64,000 nt of DNA from Liopterus haemorrhoidalis (GCA_963971575.1 OZ020618.1:48374509-48438508); one strand, 5' to 3'; shown: positions 10,209 through 21,690, counted from the stretch's first letter. A program made the numbers and translations. Notes: a model not told the origin generated them from the letters alone.

Positions 10209-10835
10209 GGAATGAAGAGAGAGGAAATAGATATTGGAGGAAACAGGAGGATAAGATGTGCAAGATGTGCGGGAAGGAGGAAGAAGATATAGAGCACCTC
10301 ACGAAGAGGTGTAGAGAGATGACAGTATGGTCGGGAGCACATTAGACCTGTTGCACGAAGATAGAAGGGGGGAGAGGTGGGCGAGGGTTTAGAGTCAAGA
10401 AGGATTGAGATTGGGAAAGGATAACAGGAAGGGGTAAAGGAAGAGGCCCGGTGGGAAGCAGAAGGGGAGAAATGGAAGGAAGGAAGGAGGCTGAGTTTAC
10501 CTGGAAATGGGGAGGAAGGAAGGGAGATAGGAGGGGGGGGGGTGAAGAAATGGTTGGAAGGGAAGAGAATGGAATAAAATAAAAAAATAAAATAAATTAA
10601 AGATGGGCGAGAGAACTGGAAGCAAGAAGGAAGAAGATCGGAGAGGAAAACCAGAATGAGAATAAGAAGAAAAAGAGGGACACTGGAGCAAAGAATGAAA
10701 TGAGATAAAAAAATATTGCAAATTGTATTGTTTTGTACGTTATTTATTTTTGATTCTTTTATTTCTATTTGTAATGGTTAATACCCTGAACGCTGCAAGG
10801 CCTAGGGATTAAAGAATATATCTATATATATATAT
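10209..10835 (+). mobile_element. 5'-truncated LINE copy (3' end)
   Basis: From GGGAATGAAGAGAGAGGAAA onward it tracks the LINE at 16888-17490: the knuckle CKMCGKEEEDIEHLTKRC, a purine-rich 3' UTR, and the same terminal phrase ACCCTGAACGC(T/C)GCAAGGC followed by AATAAAG-like sequence. The tail here runs into a short (TA)n at 10811-10830. It begins abruptly at 10209, the typical 5' truncation of a retrotransposed LINE. A run of G at 10533 and many indels break the frame. Confidence 0.85.
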
Positions 10836-11423
10836 ATATTGTTGAAACGCAACGCGACGCGACGAAATAGAATAAGTAACGTCATACATCTAGCTTTAAA
10901 ATTATTAAGGGCACAGTCCACATACAACTTATTTCTTGACGTGGTAACTAAATATATTTTGAAACAAAATTTGACTAAAATATTATTACAATATATTTTA
11001 GTAATAATGTTTTCATTGTCTTACTTTGTGTTCTTAAAGTTTTTTTATAAACCTACAGGTAATGCAAAAACTAAGTATTTTCCCCCGGTTTTATATAAAA
11101 ATAACAAAATGTGTTACATTTTCTTTGCTTTATTTCATTTTGTTCTGTCTCCTTCTTTCCTGTTTTATGAACGAAGAAGTGACGCAAATAAGGTTGCACA
11201 TTTTTTTTTCTCCTTACAGGAAATTTGTCCGGAAATAGAGGTCTTTCATATCTTGCTTTTTCTCTTATATATACTAGCTCGAATTTTTTTATAACAAAGT
11301 TCAAATGAGGAAATGACAACTCTGTGGTCAATACAAATTTATAGAAAGATTATTATTATATCTTATTTTTTTTTTTCTTTTAATTTATATTTTTAATTTT
11401 ATTTAATTTATTTATGATTTTTT
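10836..11423. other. AT-rich unassigned sequence with a long chance ORF
   Basis: A 151-codon plus frame (10839-11294) crosses the region. It is Phe/Leu/Tyr-rich with no motif, and an opposing minus frame overlaps it, as expected from composition. I do not call it a gene. A splice-acceptor-like TTTTTTCTCCTTACAG ends at about 11219, with nothing coherent next to it. Confidence 0.45.
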
Positions 11424-12515
11424 ATGGCCAAAAAACCCTTATACCGTCATTTTGTCGTCTGTCTGTCTGCCTAGCTGTCTGTCTCTCGGTTCGGGAAAAA
11501 TTGTAGCTAAACGGCTAAACCTAGAGAGTTGAAATTTGGCATGCTTATACAACTCTTTGAGCCGCTCATAGGAAAAATACTAAAACATCTAAAAAACATA
11601 TCCCCCTAAAAATATAAACAAATATGTGCTTATCGAAAAAAAAAAATATATTTTTTTAAATTTTGAGTAGGGTATCAAATGAAAGCCCTGAGTACGTAAA
11701 TTAACGATCAAAATTAATGCTTTATATTAAAATAAATTATTTTGAGGCAATTTTTGCCAAAATTGTGCAAAAAAAAATTTGTCCCACACCCTGTAACCCA
11801 GATGGTTTAAACTAAAAATTTGAAAAAGTTCTAAGTTATGTACATTGGTGTGAACCGGAATAGTACAACAGGAATTTTTGATCAGATTATATTTTCGGAA
11901 AATAACGCATTTTTTTGGTTTTTTTTTTTGGTTGATTTACAAAAGTTATAGTTATGTAACACACTAAACTAGAAGAGGTATCATGGTCTAATGGTTAGCA
12001 TGCTCGATAGCTACCCAGAATTCTAGGGTTCGCTCCCGCGGCAGAGAAGATAATTCTGTAAATTATTTTGTCAAAATTTGAATTATATTTTGGCAGATGT
12101 TGCATTTAATTTTTAAGAGCGTAAATTTAATAACCAGTTGGAATGTTGGAATTTTATTTTCATTCTATGTGTCATGTATACGAAACTAAAGGGGCGGAGC
12201 ATATGACAACCAATGGAAGCCATAGCCGCCAAATCTTAATGCTATACATAACCTTGCTATATAAATAAATACTGCACATATTTAGAAACCTAAATAATGG
12301 TATTAGGTATTCGAATTAAAATTAACAAAATAATATTTTAACATAAAATTTGTTTTTAAAGCTATTAGATTAACAGACCATAAATTATGTTTTAAATACC
12401 GTTCATTTTGCCTTGATTACTACAAAGCAAAATTTGTCCTACACACTCAGCATGCCGCCTTCATTTATTATATACCTGCGAAACCCTGAAATATCTGAAA
12501 ATTCACATCAATTTT
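11424..12515 (+). repeat. Family A interspersed repeat, copy 1 (about 1.09 kb)
   Basis: Block order: ATGGCCAAAAAACCCTTATA, a (GTCT)n tract, GGCTAAACCTAGAGAGTTG, AATTTGGCATGC, ATATCCCCCTAAAAATATAA, GGGTATCAAATGAAAGCCC, TTTTGCCAAAATTGTGC, GGAATTTTTGATCAGATTA and AAAATAACGCATTTTTT. A tRNA-like module follows (11975-12043), then AAGAGCGTAAATTTAATAAC, CCAATGGAAGCCATAG and a terminal ATACCTGCGAAACCCTGAAA. The start and end phrases of the family are inverted relatives (AGGGTTTTGTAGGTAT versus ATACCTGCGAAACCCT), so it behaves like a TIR element. No ORF. Confidence 0.88.
11975..12043 (+). other. tRNA-like module inside family A copy 1
   Basis: A box A-like GGTCTAATGGTTAGCATG resembles Glu/Asp/Gly-type tRNAs, and a box B-like AGGGTTCGCTCCC follows about 40 bp later. 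The anticodon and T stems no longer pair well, so this is a decayed module rather than a tRNA gene. The copy at 32664-32740 carries a closely related module at the same place. Confidence 0.55.
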
Positions 12516-12946
12516 TTTCTCCACGACCACTATAGAATTTACCAATTCTAAAACCAATTTTGACTACAGAAAGTTAATATTCTAACACAAGAGTTGGAAT
12601 GTTATTCTAAAGACCTTATCTTCTTATGCATTTCGCGTGTATTTCATTCCATCACTTGTTATGGAATAACTATTCCATACTTGGTCTTTTGTTTTTGTAG
12701 GGTTACATTAAAATATATGCAACGTTTACATTAGATAAATGCAACATAACTTCCTAACCTAAAATAGTGGCCGATGTGCGGTAAATTAAATTAAAATTAA
12801 ACAAATAATAAATAAAAAAAGTTTAATTAATTGATTAAATTGTTATGTAATATAAATTATTTGTTAAGATAAATGTTTGTTAAAATAATTATTTGTTATT
12901 TTTTTTTTCTTTCTGGTGGTCGTGGAGAAAGTAGGGTCTGTGACCC
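12516..12946. other. AT-rich unassigned
   Basis: Nothing recognised beyond short AT-rich direct repetition at 12780-12900. Confidence 0.4.
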
Positions 12947-13042
12947 GGTTGGAAGAGAAAATTCGATGCTCGTGGTTCCTCACGCTCGCCTGCGGCTCGC
13001 GCTCGGAATGTTCCACTTGCATCGAATTTTCTCATTCTAACC
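12947..13042. repeat. Inverted repeat with GC-rich loop
   Basis: The arms GGTTGGAAGAGAAAATTCGA(TGC) and GCATCGAATTTTCTC(ATTCTAACC) pair over about 21 of 23 bases around a 49-nt loop. The loop holds CTCGCCTGCGGCTCGCGCTC, a motif I know as common in insect repeats. Probably a decayed small fold-back or repeat end. Confidence 0.7.
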
Positions 13043-13178
13043 TTGCTACAGAATATACTATTAGTGCACCGATCTCCGTTTCGGAAAATTTAGGAATATT
13101 TATATTACATTGCGCCAGGCCATCATCTTTCCACTCACTTGTCTCATTCTAGCAAACGTGAGCAATTACGCGAACGGT

Positions 13179-13453
13179 TAGTTTTCCCACGCCAACGGAG
13201 TGGCCGAGCGCACTAAGTCGTGCGGTTTGTACTGGCGGAAACCCAGCACGACTGTCCGGTCGATGGTTCGAGCCTCCTTCGTTGGTGATATTATTCGGGC
13301 GAGAATAATATGTTTACATTACTCCCATTTTCACAATCATTCACCCCTCATCCAGGTGTAGGAGCTCGCCCCCTGGCATCGGCGATTAGCCTCGTTGCAG
13401 AAATAAAAGCCGATGTAAAATAAATAATATAATAATAATTAGTTTTCCCACGC
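13179..13453 (+). mobile_element. tRNA-derived SINE (247 bp) with 14-bp TSD
   Basis: The body is 13193-13439. The head resembles a Ser/Leu-type tRNA: box A is AGTGGCCGAGCGCACTAAG and box B is ATGGTTCGAGCCTCC, with a recognisable acceptor pairing (AACGGAG with CTTCGTT). A unique body follows (GTGATATTATTCGGGCGAG, GTAGGAGCTCGCCCCCTGG) and an A/T-rich tail. It is flanked by perfect 14-bp duplications TAGTTTTCCCACGC at 13179-13192 and 13440-13453. A second copy lies at 21691-21960. Pol III transcription from the internal boxes and LINE-driven insertion are the known mechanism for such elements. Confidence 0.93.
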
Positions 13454-14342
13454 TTTATCGTTATTAGTTTTGATTTGAATTTCTTTGCCGTTCAACCCCA
13501 TGATAATGAATGTGCTAAGGTGGCCCTGAATTTATAGAATAATAAGTATTGTTTTAATTTTTACTTTATACTTGTAAAATGTATTTTTATGTATGTACAT
13601 GTGAGAGAAAACCAAAGATATACTTCGCGATCGACTGGTTGGGCAGCTCTGGTTTAGAATAAAGAAACGATTATTTTCTGTTTCACTTGAAATTGAATTA
13701 TCTCACTTATAATTTACTTTACTGCAAAAAATTACATTAAAAAAACGTACAGAGTATGGGTACTCTAGCTACTCTAGTAATATTACCAATGTGATATGAA
13801 ATCAGAAGAATTCTTTCAACCAAGACATGCTATGAAACAAAAAGAAACTTTTTAACTTATTCATAAAAGTTAGAAAACCGATTCTTTTCAAAAGAATTCA
13901 ATTCTCCCGAAATACTATAAATGTTAAAAATTATTGACATTCCTGTAACAGATATATTGATACAATGACAGCATCCAAATTCAATTCGTTTAAATATATA
14001 ACAAACTCAAAGCCAAAGACATTCTATAATAAAATTTTAACGCCTAATGCTTCCTTGAAATGTACGACTGAAACTCACACGGGAAAAGACAGTGAGTGCG
14101 AACGACTGAAAAACGAACCCATCATGTGGAAAAATTATGACAGCCCCAATGAAAAGTTGGACATTCACATTTATTCTTTCATTTCTACCAATTTAAAAAA
14201 GGACATAAAGTGACAGATAAATGAAATATAACTTTAAACAATGAGTATTTTATGAAATATTATTAATACAAGAGCCGTCACTTGAAGTGTTACCAATTAA
14301 AAATGCTATAATTTGCGTCAATTATGAATCTTTTAATTTAAT
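13454..14342. other. AT-rich unassigned
   Basis: An 82-codon plus frame at 13965-14213 is hydrophilic and contains no motif I recognise. The rest is featureless AT-rich sequence. Confidence 0.4.
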
Positions 14343-15004
14343 ACGAGGGTGATACAAATATACGGTACTTTTGCTAGTGTACTCAGGAAGCAGTTCCGAG
14401 ATGAACGTAGAGTGGGGGGTTGATGGTCGGTGTGTTATGGAGAAGGAACCAGCCGGGTTAGCTGCTCCGTTCTGTTCTGTCCTCCTTCGTCTGTTGCACA
14501 ACGCATTATTTTAAAGTTTTTAACCAATGAAGGTGTTAAACCCTCGGAGATTTTAACTCGTTTGAAGGCACAGTTTGAGGAGGCTACACTGTCCCAGAAC
14601 CGAGTGTTTTGGGCCAGACAAATTTAGGGCGGCTGAGGAAGTGTAGAAAACTAAAGTCATGTGCCGTTCGAGAGCTTGTTGAAGGTGATCGATAGTTCAC
14701 TTTGGATGAAATCAGTTGTTAGAGTCAACAAAAGCCGTCTACCGAAACAAAAGACGAGGTAAGCCCATCAGAGATGTCATCCTTCTCCATGACAATGCTA
14801 GACCTCAAACCGAGATTTTGACAAGGGACAAATTGGAGGAAATGCATTGGGAAACCCTCGAATAACCTCCTTACAATCCAGATCTGTCCCCCTGTTACTA
14901 AACCGCAACTTATTTCTGAACAATATGCTGCTCTATGCTGTATCCAGTCCAAAGGCTCACGAGCGATGAGTTTCAGTCTTTCAATTGAATAATTTGCCAA
15001 CAAA
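14343..15004 (+). pseudogene. Mariner transposase remnant
   Basis: A terminus-like TACGAGGGTGATACAAATAT is at 14342. About 14470 on gives a helix-turn-helix segment (FLTNEGVKPSEILTRL, then FEEATLSQNRVFWARQI). At about 14780-14905 another frame gives ILLHDNARPQTEILT, the block with the second catalytic Asp, and PPYNPDLSP, the block preceding the third. The part between, with the first Asp, is largely deleted. Several stops and frameshifts are present. The right side is cut by the LINE that begins at about 15005. Confidence 0.82.
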
Positions 15005-15850
15005 TATTGGCGGAATCAAGGCGGAAATGGTGGCATTAAAGTTGAGTTTAGAATACTTAAAGAATCACTTTCATAGTGAATTTGTAATTTTTTCTGATGT
15101 AAAAGCGCCGTCCAAAAATTGAGTTGCCCTAGATTTGAGAAAAAGAATTATTCACTAATTTATGTTATTAAATGCCCGAACGATTTTAGGATCAGCAGTA
15201 AAATTATAAAAATATGCTGGATTAAAGGCCACTCAGATTTTGAGTTCAACATCGAAGTAGATCTTCTAGCCAAAGAAGCAGCTATAAATGGCTGCCTGTT
15301 AAATATTCCTCTAAATAGTAATGAGATTATATCAATCTTCAAATCTTCCATATACAACCAATGGCAACAAGAATACATAAATTCTCTACAGTTCAAAGGA
15401 TCATACTATGTTCAAATTCAACCTCTTTTTCCTAGAAAGCTTTGGTTTACTTCTCACCAAAGCAGATCTGTTATATGCACTTTTATCCGGCTTAGATTTA
15501 ATCACACCTCTCCATATCATCTGCATAGAATTAATATGGTGTCGTCTCCTTTTTGTCCGTGTGATAATTTGTCTAGCAGCGATTCGAACTATTTATTGTT
15601 TGAAAGCCCAATTCATTTTCGCAATCGTAACTTATTCATACAAAATTTAGCTGTACAAAAAATATTCTTACCTACCAATATTCAGACGCTTCTTGCTACT
15701 AACTTTTTAGATATTTATGAAATTATTTGTAGCTATATTAAAACAGAAAATATCAAATTATAAATGTAATTTTTAAAACATTGTAATCTCTTCATTTATA
15801 TCTGGCTAATAGCCAAAGCAGCTAAAGCCAACAAATAAAAGGAAAAAAAA
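15005..15850 (+). pseudogene. LINE 3' part: RNase H domain and C-terminal zinc region
   Basis: A first frame (15015-15115) gives AEMVALKLSLEYLKNHFHSE and FVIFSDV, resembling the RNase H alpha and DS motifs. After a break, the 214-codon frame contains ICWIKGHSDFEFNIEVDLLA, the RNase H WxxGHxG...N..AD motif with Gly and Asn/Ala changed. Then comes the usual post-RNase H segment RLRFNHTSPYHLHRI with a CPCD...F..S remnant of the zinc region. The stop is at 15761-15763, then AATAAAAGG and an A-run at about 15840. RNase H after RT is a feature of I-group LINEs. It directly abuts a mariner. Confidence 0.82.
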
Positions 15851-16240
15851 ACTTTATTACCTTCTTCAGTATAACAATCATGTATTGTATAAAATTTTCT
15901 TCATTTTGTTTATTTAAATTATGGTCAGTTTCGTGAGATAAAAGCATACTAAGATCACAGATTGTAAATTTATCACAGATTAGAATCAGTCAAATCATAT
16001 CACAGGTGTGTAATGTGAACATTGCACTTACACCTTTAACAGAAAACCTTAGTAATTCTATTGACGTGTGGTCGCAGAGACCTAATGCTATGCTACCACC
16101 AGAACTGATAGATGTTTCTTGTTTGCATGTATTATGTACTAAGAGAAAATTAAAATGTGTTTAAGCATCTTGTGGAATTTCACTATAAACTTGTAACAGT
16201 ATTTCTGGAAAGACTAGGTAGTTTTATATTAAGGGAAAGA
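15851..16240. other. Unassigned
   Basis: AT-rich; no gene or repeat signature found. Confidence 0.4.
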
Positions 16241-17490
16241 GTAAAGAAGGCAAGGATAGTCAAGGGGAATTGTGGAGTATAAAAGAGAGGAAGTTTAGCG
16301 ACGATATTAGATGGAGATTGAGGTTGTTTGACGCCGTGGTGAAAAACATCCTGCTATATGGGGTGGAAATTTGGGGATGGAAGGAATGGGAGAAGGTAGA
16401 ATGAGTACAGGAGAGGTATTTGAGATGGATCTTAGGGGTAGATAGAACAACACCAGGGTATATTGTAAGAGAGGAACTGAAAAGGTATAAGATGAAACTG
16501 GGTACAGGAAGGAGGGCGGTTAAGTACGAGGAGAAAGTTAGAATAGAAACAGACAAAAAAATAATGAGGGAATGCTGGGAGGAAAGAGCCAGAGAGGAAC
16601 AGAAAGGAAGATGGTACGCATGGGTGGAAATGAGAAAGGAGTATTACTGGAGATGCGGAGTGGATGCGACAGAGGTGGAAAGGAGAAGGAAAAACGGAAT
16701 AAGCGTGATTGAGGAGTTGTGGAGGAGGGATAAGGAAGTGGGGGAGTAAGAAAGGACAGCCAGAATAAACAAATCAAGGAGCGCAGGGAGATATAAGGAG
16801 GTCAGAACTATAGGGGTACCAAGCTACTTGAAGGGAGAAAGAGGAAGGTCAGGAGGGAGAGTTAGGAGGATTGCCAGGCTAAGGTGCGGGAATGAAGAGA
16901 GAGGAAATAGATATTGGAGGAAACAGGAGGAAAAGATGTGCAGGATGTGCGGGGAGGAGGAGGAAGATATAGAGCACCTCGCGAAGAGGTGTAGAGAGAT
17001 GACAGTATGGTCGGGGAGCACATTAGACCTGTTGCACGAAGATGGAAAGGGGGAGAGGTGGGCGACAGAATTAGAGGCAAGAAGGATGGAGATTGGGGAA
17101 GGATAACAGGAAGGGGTAAAGGAAAGAAGGAGGAGACCCGGTGGGAAGCAGAAGGGGAGAAATGGAAGGAAGGAAGGGGGATGAGGTTACCTAGAAATGG
17201 GGAGGAAGGAGGAGGGGTGAAGAAATGGTTGGAAGGGAAGAGAATGAAATAAAATAAAATAAATCAAAGATGGGCGAGAGAACTAGAAGCAAGAAGGAAG
17301 GAGATCGGAGAGGGAAAATAGAAGGAGAACAGGAAGAAGGAGAGGGACATTAGAGCAAGAAGATAGAAAAGAGAAATAACATTGTTAATTGGATTGGATT
17401 GTTATGTATTTATTGTTGGATTTATTGTTTTATTTTTTGTAATGGTTAATACCCTGAACGCCGCAAGGCCTAGGGAATAAAGAATATAGA
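16241..17490 (+). pseudogene. LINE C-terminal ORF2 region and 3' UTR
   Basis: Reads DDIRWRLRLFDAVVKNILLY, GVEIWGWKEWEKVE, then after a stop RYLRWILGVDRTTPGYIVRE, a basic 100-residue linker, and after another stop SYLKGERGRSGG, then ARLRCGNEERGNRYW and the knuckle MCRMCGEEEEDIEHLAKRC. This is the thumb and C-terminus of a non-LTR polymerase. Only two stops and few shifts break about 270 codons, so the copy is younger than most here. The purine-rich 3' UTR ends with GAACGCCGCAAGGCCTAGGG and AATAAAGAATAT. A truncated sibling is at 10209-10835 and an older one at 6243-6640. Confidence 0.88.
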
Positions 17491-17845
17491 ATATTAAAAG
17501 GGTGAAATACTATTTTATCTTTAAAGTATAATCGTAAGACTGACCCTATTTTTTTTTGTTGGAGAGTGTATTTTCTTCTTTAGCTTTGTCTGGGAAGAGA
17601 AAAAACCTTTTAGCGTAATAAAGAAAAATATTTGAGCTAAATAAAATATTTGATTGGAAATTGAAAAACTCTTTAATTTAGATATTTGAATATTTCTAAT
17701 TAAAGGCTTATGGATTCATTTCATCGAAGAAGGGTTTAAAAAGTTATTTGGAAGGTAAATAGGAAGTAATATTCTACAAAATTAAAATTTTAATCGACTA
17801 TTCTAGCAAAAACTTACAAAAAATTATTATAAAGATATCTCAATA
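17491..17845. other. AT-rich unassigned
   Basis: No feature recognised. Confidence 0.4.
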
Positions 17846-18190
17846 AACGAGACATACCCAAAGAAGTGATATTAACATACGGGTTAAAGCACTGGACTAT
17901 CACAAAAGCAATGTCAGGTAGAATAAAAATAACTGACATGAAACTCCTAAGAAAAATTGAAGGAAAAACCAAATTTGATTGCAATAAGAAAAGGACTTCT
18001 AGACCAAAGAAAATCTAGGCATGAAACCAGTGAAACTAGCAATATAATAAAAAGATCGTTTACGGTGTTACGGGCACATAAATGGGATAAATAATGGCAT
18101 TAAAAGACTTGATAAATAACAGCAATATAGAGGACTTATGTGAGTGAGGCCAAAAGTCAACCTGACTGACAGTGTACAAAGAAGAAGAAG
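17846..18190 (+). pseudogene. LINE RT thumb fragment
   Basis: Reads VILTYGLKHWTITKAMSGRI, then TDMKLLRKIEGKTKFD, matching the conserved YGcetWtlt...emr.LRri.GktrrD stretch after the RT palm. A downstream shifted frame has traces of the YGHINGIN-like 'wyGH' segment (TACGGTGTTACGGGCACATA). Highly decayed; the clade cannot be assigned. Confidence 0.72.
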
Positions 18191-18851
18191 ATTTTCTATC
18201 ATAAGGCAACAGCTAAGCAATTTTTTATGAATATCATGCAGTTTTTATACATATTGGCATACTAAATTTTGTATATTTCATTATGATTTGGCAAAAAAAA
18301 GAAAAATGTTTCATTTTGAAATTTCAAAGTCAAAAGGTTTGCCCAGTGGCGGCTCCTGAGTACGCGCTGCGGAGCTGCAACTCTTACTTGAAAATAATAA
18401 AAAAACAAAATCTTTTTTTTTGAACTTAAAGTAGTAATTGAGGTGTAAAATGCTTTTTTTTAAATATATTTTGAACATTGAATGCTATTGTTTCATAAAT
18501 ATTTACAAGTTTCCTTTGAATAAGTCTACGTCGCGCTGCTTATATCCTAGCGTCAAGTGCAAATGTTTGCTTGTAAAGGGGTAGCGGTGCGTAGGCAGTA
18601 GTGTTAAACTGGTGGGGATTGGAGCTAGAATGCTTTCAGCGTCACAATAACAGTGATCACAGATTATGAAATTATTGAATGTATTTATTTAAAGTCGTAA
18701 CGAAATCGCTATACCTATATTATCTCTAAAAATGTATTGTTTAGGTAGGTATTAATAATTAGTATTTTTTAACTTTTTCTTTTAAATTTATACAAGTATC
18801 TTAGCTTAACAAATACGTTTCGTATTTTAGATTATAAAACAATATGTTTAA
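18191..18851. other. Unassigned; hAT-like terminus near 18354
   Basis: CAGTGGCGGCTCCTGAGTA at 18354-18372 resembles a hAT end, and the inverse phrase CTCAGCCGCCACTGG is found at 41126-41140, far away. No partner is present locally. The rest is AT-rich. Confidence 0.35.
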
Positions 18852-19752
18852 AAAATTAATGTGAAGTGTGAATATTCACACATTTCAGGGTTTCGCAGGT
18901 ATATAATAAGTGAAGGCGGTATGCTGAGTGTGTAGGACAAATTTTACTTTGTAGTAATCACGGCAAAATGAACGATATTTTTAAAATAATTTATCGTCTG
19001 TTAATCATATAATAAGACTGGTTATTAAATTTACGCTCTTAAAAATTAAATACAACATTTGTCAAAATATAACTAGAATTTTGACAAAATAATTTCAACA
19101 TAATAAAAATGCAAAAAAAAACAGAAAAAATAAAATTCGCTCCGTACTCGAAACCCTTCGTTTTCCAGCTTACGACACCAGTGCTCTAAACCATTAAGCT
19201 ATCGCACGCCTTGCATGTGAGTGTCTTACATTGGTATAACTTTTGTACTTTGTGAACCAAAAACCACAAAAAATGCGTTATTTTCCGAAAACATAATCTG
19301 ATCAAAAATTCCTGTTGTACTATTTCGGTTCACACCAATATACATTACTAAGAATTTTTTTAGATTTTTAGTTTAAACCATCTGGGCTACAGGGTGTGGG
19401 ACAAAATTTTTTTGCACAATTTTGGGAAAAATAGCATCAAAATAATTTATTTTGCAAAAATAATAATTTGATCGTTAATCCACGTACTAAGGGCTTTCAT
19501 TTGATACCCTACTCAAAATTTAAAAAAAATATATTTGTTTTTGGTGAGCACATATTTGTTTATATTTTTAGGGGGGGTATATTTTTTAGATGTTTTAGTA
19601 TTTTTCCTATGTGCGGGTCAAAGAGTTGTATAAGCATGCCAAATTTCAACTCTCTAGGTTTAGTCGTTTGGCTACAATTTTTACCGAACAGACAGACAGA
19701 CAGACAGACAGTCAGACAGACGACAAAATGACGGTATAGGGGAAAAATTTTA
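18852..19752 (-). repeat. Family A interspersed repeat, copy 2 (minus orientation)
   Basis: Begins (family 3' end) with GTGAAGTGTGAATATTCACA and TTTCAGGGTTTCGCAGGTAT. It ends (family 5' end) with a (GACA)n tract at 19681-19724 and GACAAAATGACGGTATAGGG. Internal blocks match copies 1, 5 and 6 in order. Compared with copy 6 it lacks the CCAATGGAAGCCATAG segment (internal deletion near 18985-19020). A tRNA-like module is at 19138-19214. Confidence 0.88.
19138..19214 (-). other. tRNA-Thr-like module inside family A copy 2
   Basis: On the minus strand: GATAGCTTAATGGTTTAGAG (box A; the D stem GCTT/GAGC pairs), then CTGGTGTCGTAAGCTGG. The latter has the form of an anticodon arm with a five-pair stem (three wobbles) and the 7-nt loop GTCGTAA. 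The conserved T precedes CGT, a Thr anticodon. Box B-like GGGTTTCGAGTAC follows, but the T stem has decayed. Resemblance to tRNA-Thr(CGT) arms is from memory of the family. Confidence 0.6.
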
Positions 19753-20001
19753 AGATCGTAGCGCTACGCGGATTTTTTTGAAACCATTCTAAATCAGATA
19801 CCACTTGACATTTACTAGTAAATAATAGCGAAAAGTATATCAAAAATCGACAACAAATAAATAATTGTATGGGATTTTCTGATTTTGTTTTAAAATTTTA
19901 TAATCAAGTAAGTATACACACGTATTGTGAGGACATTTTTTTTTAAGTGACATTACTTGTAAACATCTTAAATACTACATTTTGTGATCTGGTTTTAAGT
20001 C
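19753..20001. other. Short unassigned spacer
   Basis: AT-rich; nothing recognised. Confidence 0.4.
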
Positions 20002-20280
20002 ATGGCGGCACAGTTTTCCATTGTCGATTATTTTAATTATATTGGGGGAAATAATAATTCCCGTGTTGTTTACGAAGGGGTAGAAATCTACAATGCTGGG
20101 CATATAATATTGTGTGGAGTCACTGAAAAAAACAGAGAGTTCATAAAGATTTATGCATTATGCCTACAGACTTGTGCATTACAAACCCACACACAATAAC
20201 AGGAATTTTCAAGATATGCGATAATAAATACAAAATTGAAAATATTTTTTGTAGTCACTATCATTAAAATGTAATGAGCA
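20002..20280 (+). pseudogene. N-proximal part of a SWIM-type repetitive protein
   Basis: The frame opens MAAQFSIVDYFNYI and continues RVVYEGVEIYNAGHIILCGV and FIKIYALCLQTCALQTHT. This pattern (a ..G..iy.agHi..cG segment, then a YaLClQTSalq-type segment before a SWIM CxC...CxH finger) is one I know from uncharacterised, multicopy SWIM-domain proteins in insects. After the stop at 20199 a shifted frame continues toward IFCSHYH where the first cysteines of the finger would be. The rest is absent. SWIM fingers are predicted DNA/protein-binding modules. Confidence 0.5.
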
Positions 20281-20611
20281 AACTTTGATATAAGGGCTCA
20301 CTTTTTTTCCAATTTTTAAATTGTTTATCTAAACATCGCGTCGATTCCTAACCTCTTGCTTTCCCAATTTTGTTTCGAACCGTACGGTGTCTGATACTGG
20401 TGGAAACAAATGAAACGATATTTCCGGGTTTCTTCTTTTCAATGAATTGCACATAGGCACACAACAATATGTATTATACATTTTTCAATGATTATAATAA
20501 AACTTTAAAAACAAACTTCATACAAAACCAATACACAAAACGAAATGTTATATGTAGTACACAAGTTCATGAAACGCTCACCAGATGGTAGGGTGCTTAG
20601 CTGCAAATCCC
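20281..20611. other. AT-rich unassigned
   Basis: No feature recognised. Confidence 0.4.
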
Positions 20612-20656
20612 TATAAGGGTTTTTTGGTCATACCTACAAAACCCTAAAAATGAATA
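20612..20656 (-). repeat. Family A terminal fragment
   Basis: CCCTATAAGGGTTTTTTGGT, CATACCTACAAAACCCTAAA and ATGA match the 5' end of the family as seen at 38733-38778. Everything inside is missing. Confidence 0.75.
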
Positions 20657-21690
20657 CTGTCAAATCATTTTTGGAAATTCCATTTAACATACGAACGTTA
20701 GAAGAAAAAATTGATATTAAAAAACTGGGGTGACACACACCAAATTTAAATATTTCGAAAAGTGCAAAAAGCAAAAATTATAATTATAAGAGGCAATTCA
20801 ACAGTCTTATATGATAAAACGTCGTGGTTAAACACCTAAACCTATCCTTGAATTATAATTTGCAGCTCTGAGTCACGAGCAGCCACTGGGTTTGCCATCA
20901 CTATCATAGATGTATATTGAATTTACTGTCCTTAATTAACTAACCAGGTTCATGCGAAACAGCATATTTTAATTCAAAGTATATCTAGGATCCAATGTAC
21001 TTCGAATCTTTTATGAGCAAGCATTTTTCAACAAAAACAAAATGTAATTCACCAACAAAAATGCTAAAAAAAGTACGACAAAAACACGGACGTGTCATCA
21101 TAACATAATACTTTATCTTTTTCATGAGATCAGAGCTGTAAAATGCGACAGTAAGCAACTTGTCCCGATTGGTGTTGCACGCATTACTATAATCACGTAT
21201 AGCGAAAGGGAGAGTCCCGTGTGATGTTATCAAATCACGAACAGAGCACGGAGCTTTTCGGGAACCTCTTCAGACCCTGCAAGTGTAATCACTTAGAAAA
21301 TATTCAATTACCTCACATTTTTAGACCTCCATACCGAGAACAGACGAGCTTTTAATTATGTTACCGACAACAAAATCGCATTAAAGATGTAAGCTAATCG
21401 TTATGATATAAGCTGGTTATTGCTAACGTTTGAGGGGTTTGAGTGTGTTACAAGCTTAAGGGATAATTTCAAGTTACGTTTTTACGGTTGAGATATTATT
21501 AGTGTTATAATGTTAAGACCAAGTTTCCATTAAACTACAGAGGGACTACGTAGTAATTACAGAGAGACTGATATTTAACATCCGAACGAATAAGCATCGG
21601 AACCACTTTATTTAGATAGATGAATAAGCATTCAATTTTATCATTATGGAAGTGGTATAGTTCTCGATAAGAAGACATTATTTTCAGTAA
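20657..21690. other. Unassigned
   Basis: AT-rich, with short frames only (for example minus 20985-21233, no motif). No TIR, SINE box or coding domain was recognised in about 1 kb. Confidence 0.45.

Noticed and set aside
10839..11294. 151-codon plus-strand ORF
   Set aside because: Extremely rich in Phe, Leu and Tyr as expected from AT-rich sequence, no motif, overlapped by an opposing frame, and it runs across unrelated sequence.
16260..17080. Several minus-strand Ser/Pro-rich ORFs
   Set aside because: Shadows of the purine-rich plus-strand LINE; Ser/Pro/Leu content is the complement of GGA/GAA codons.
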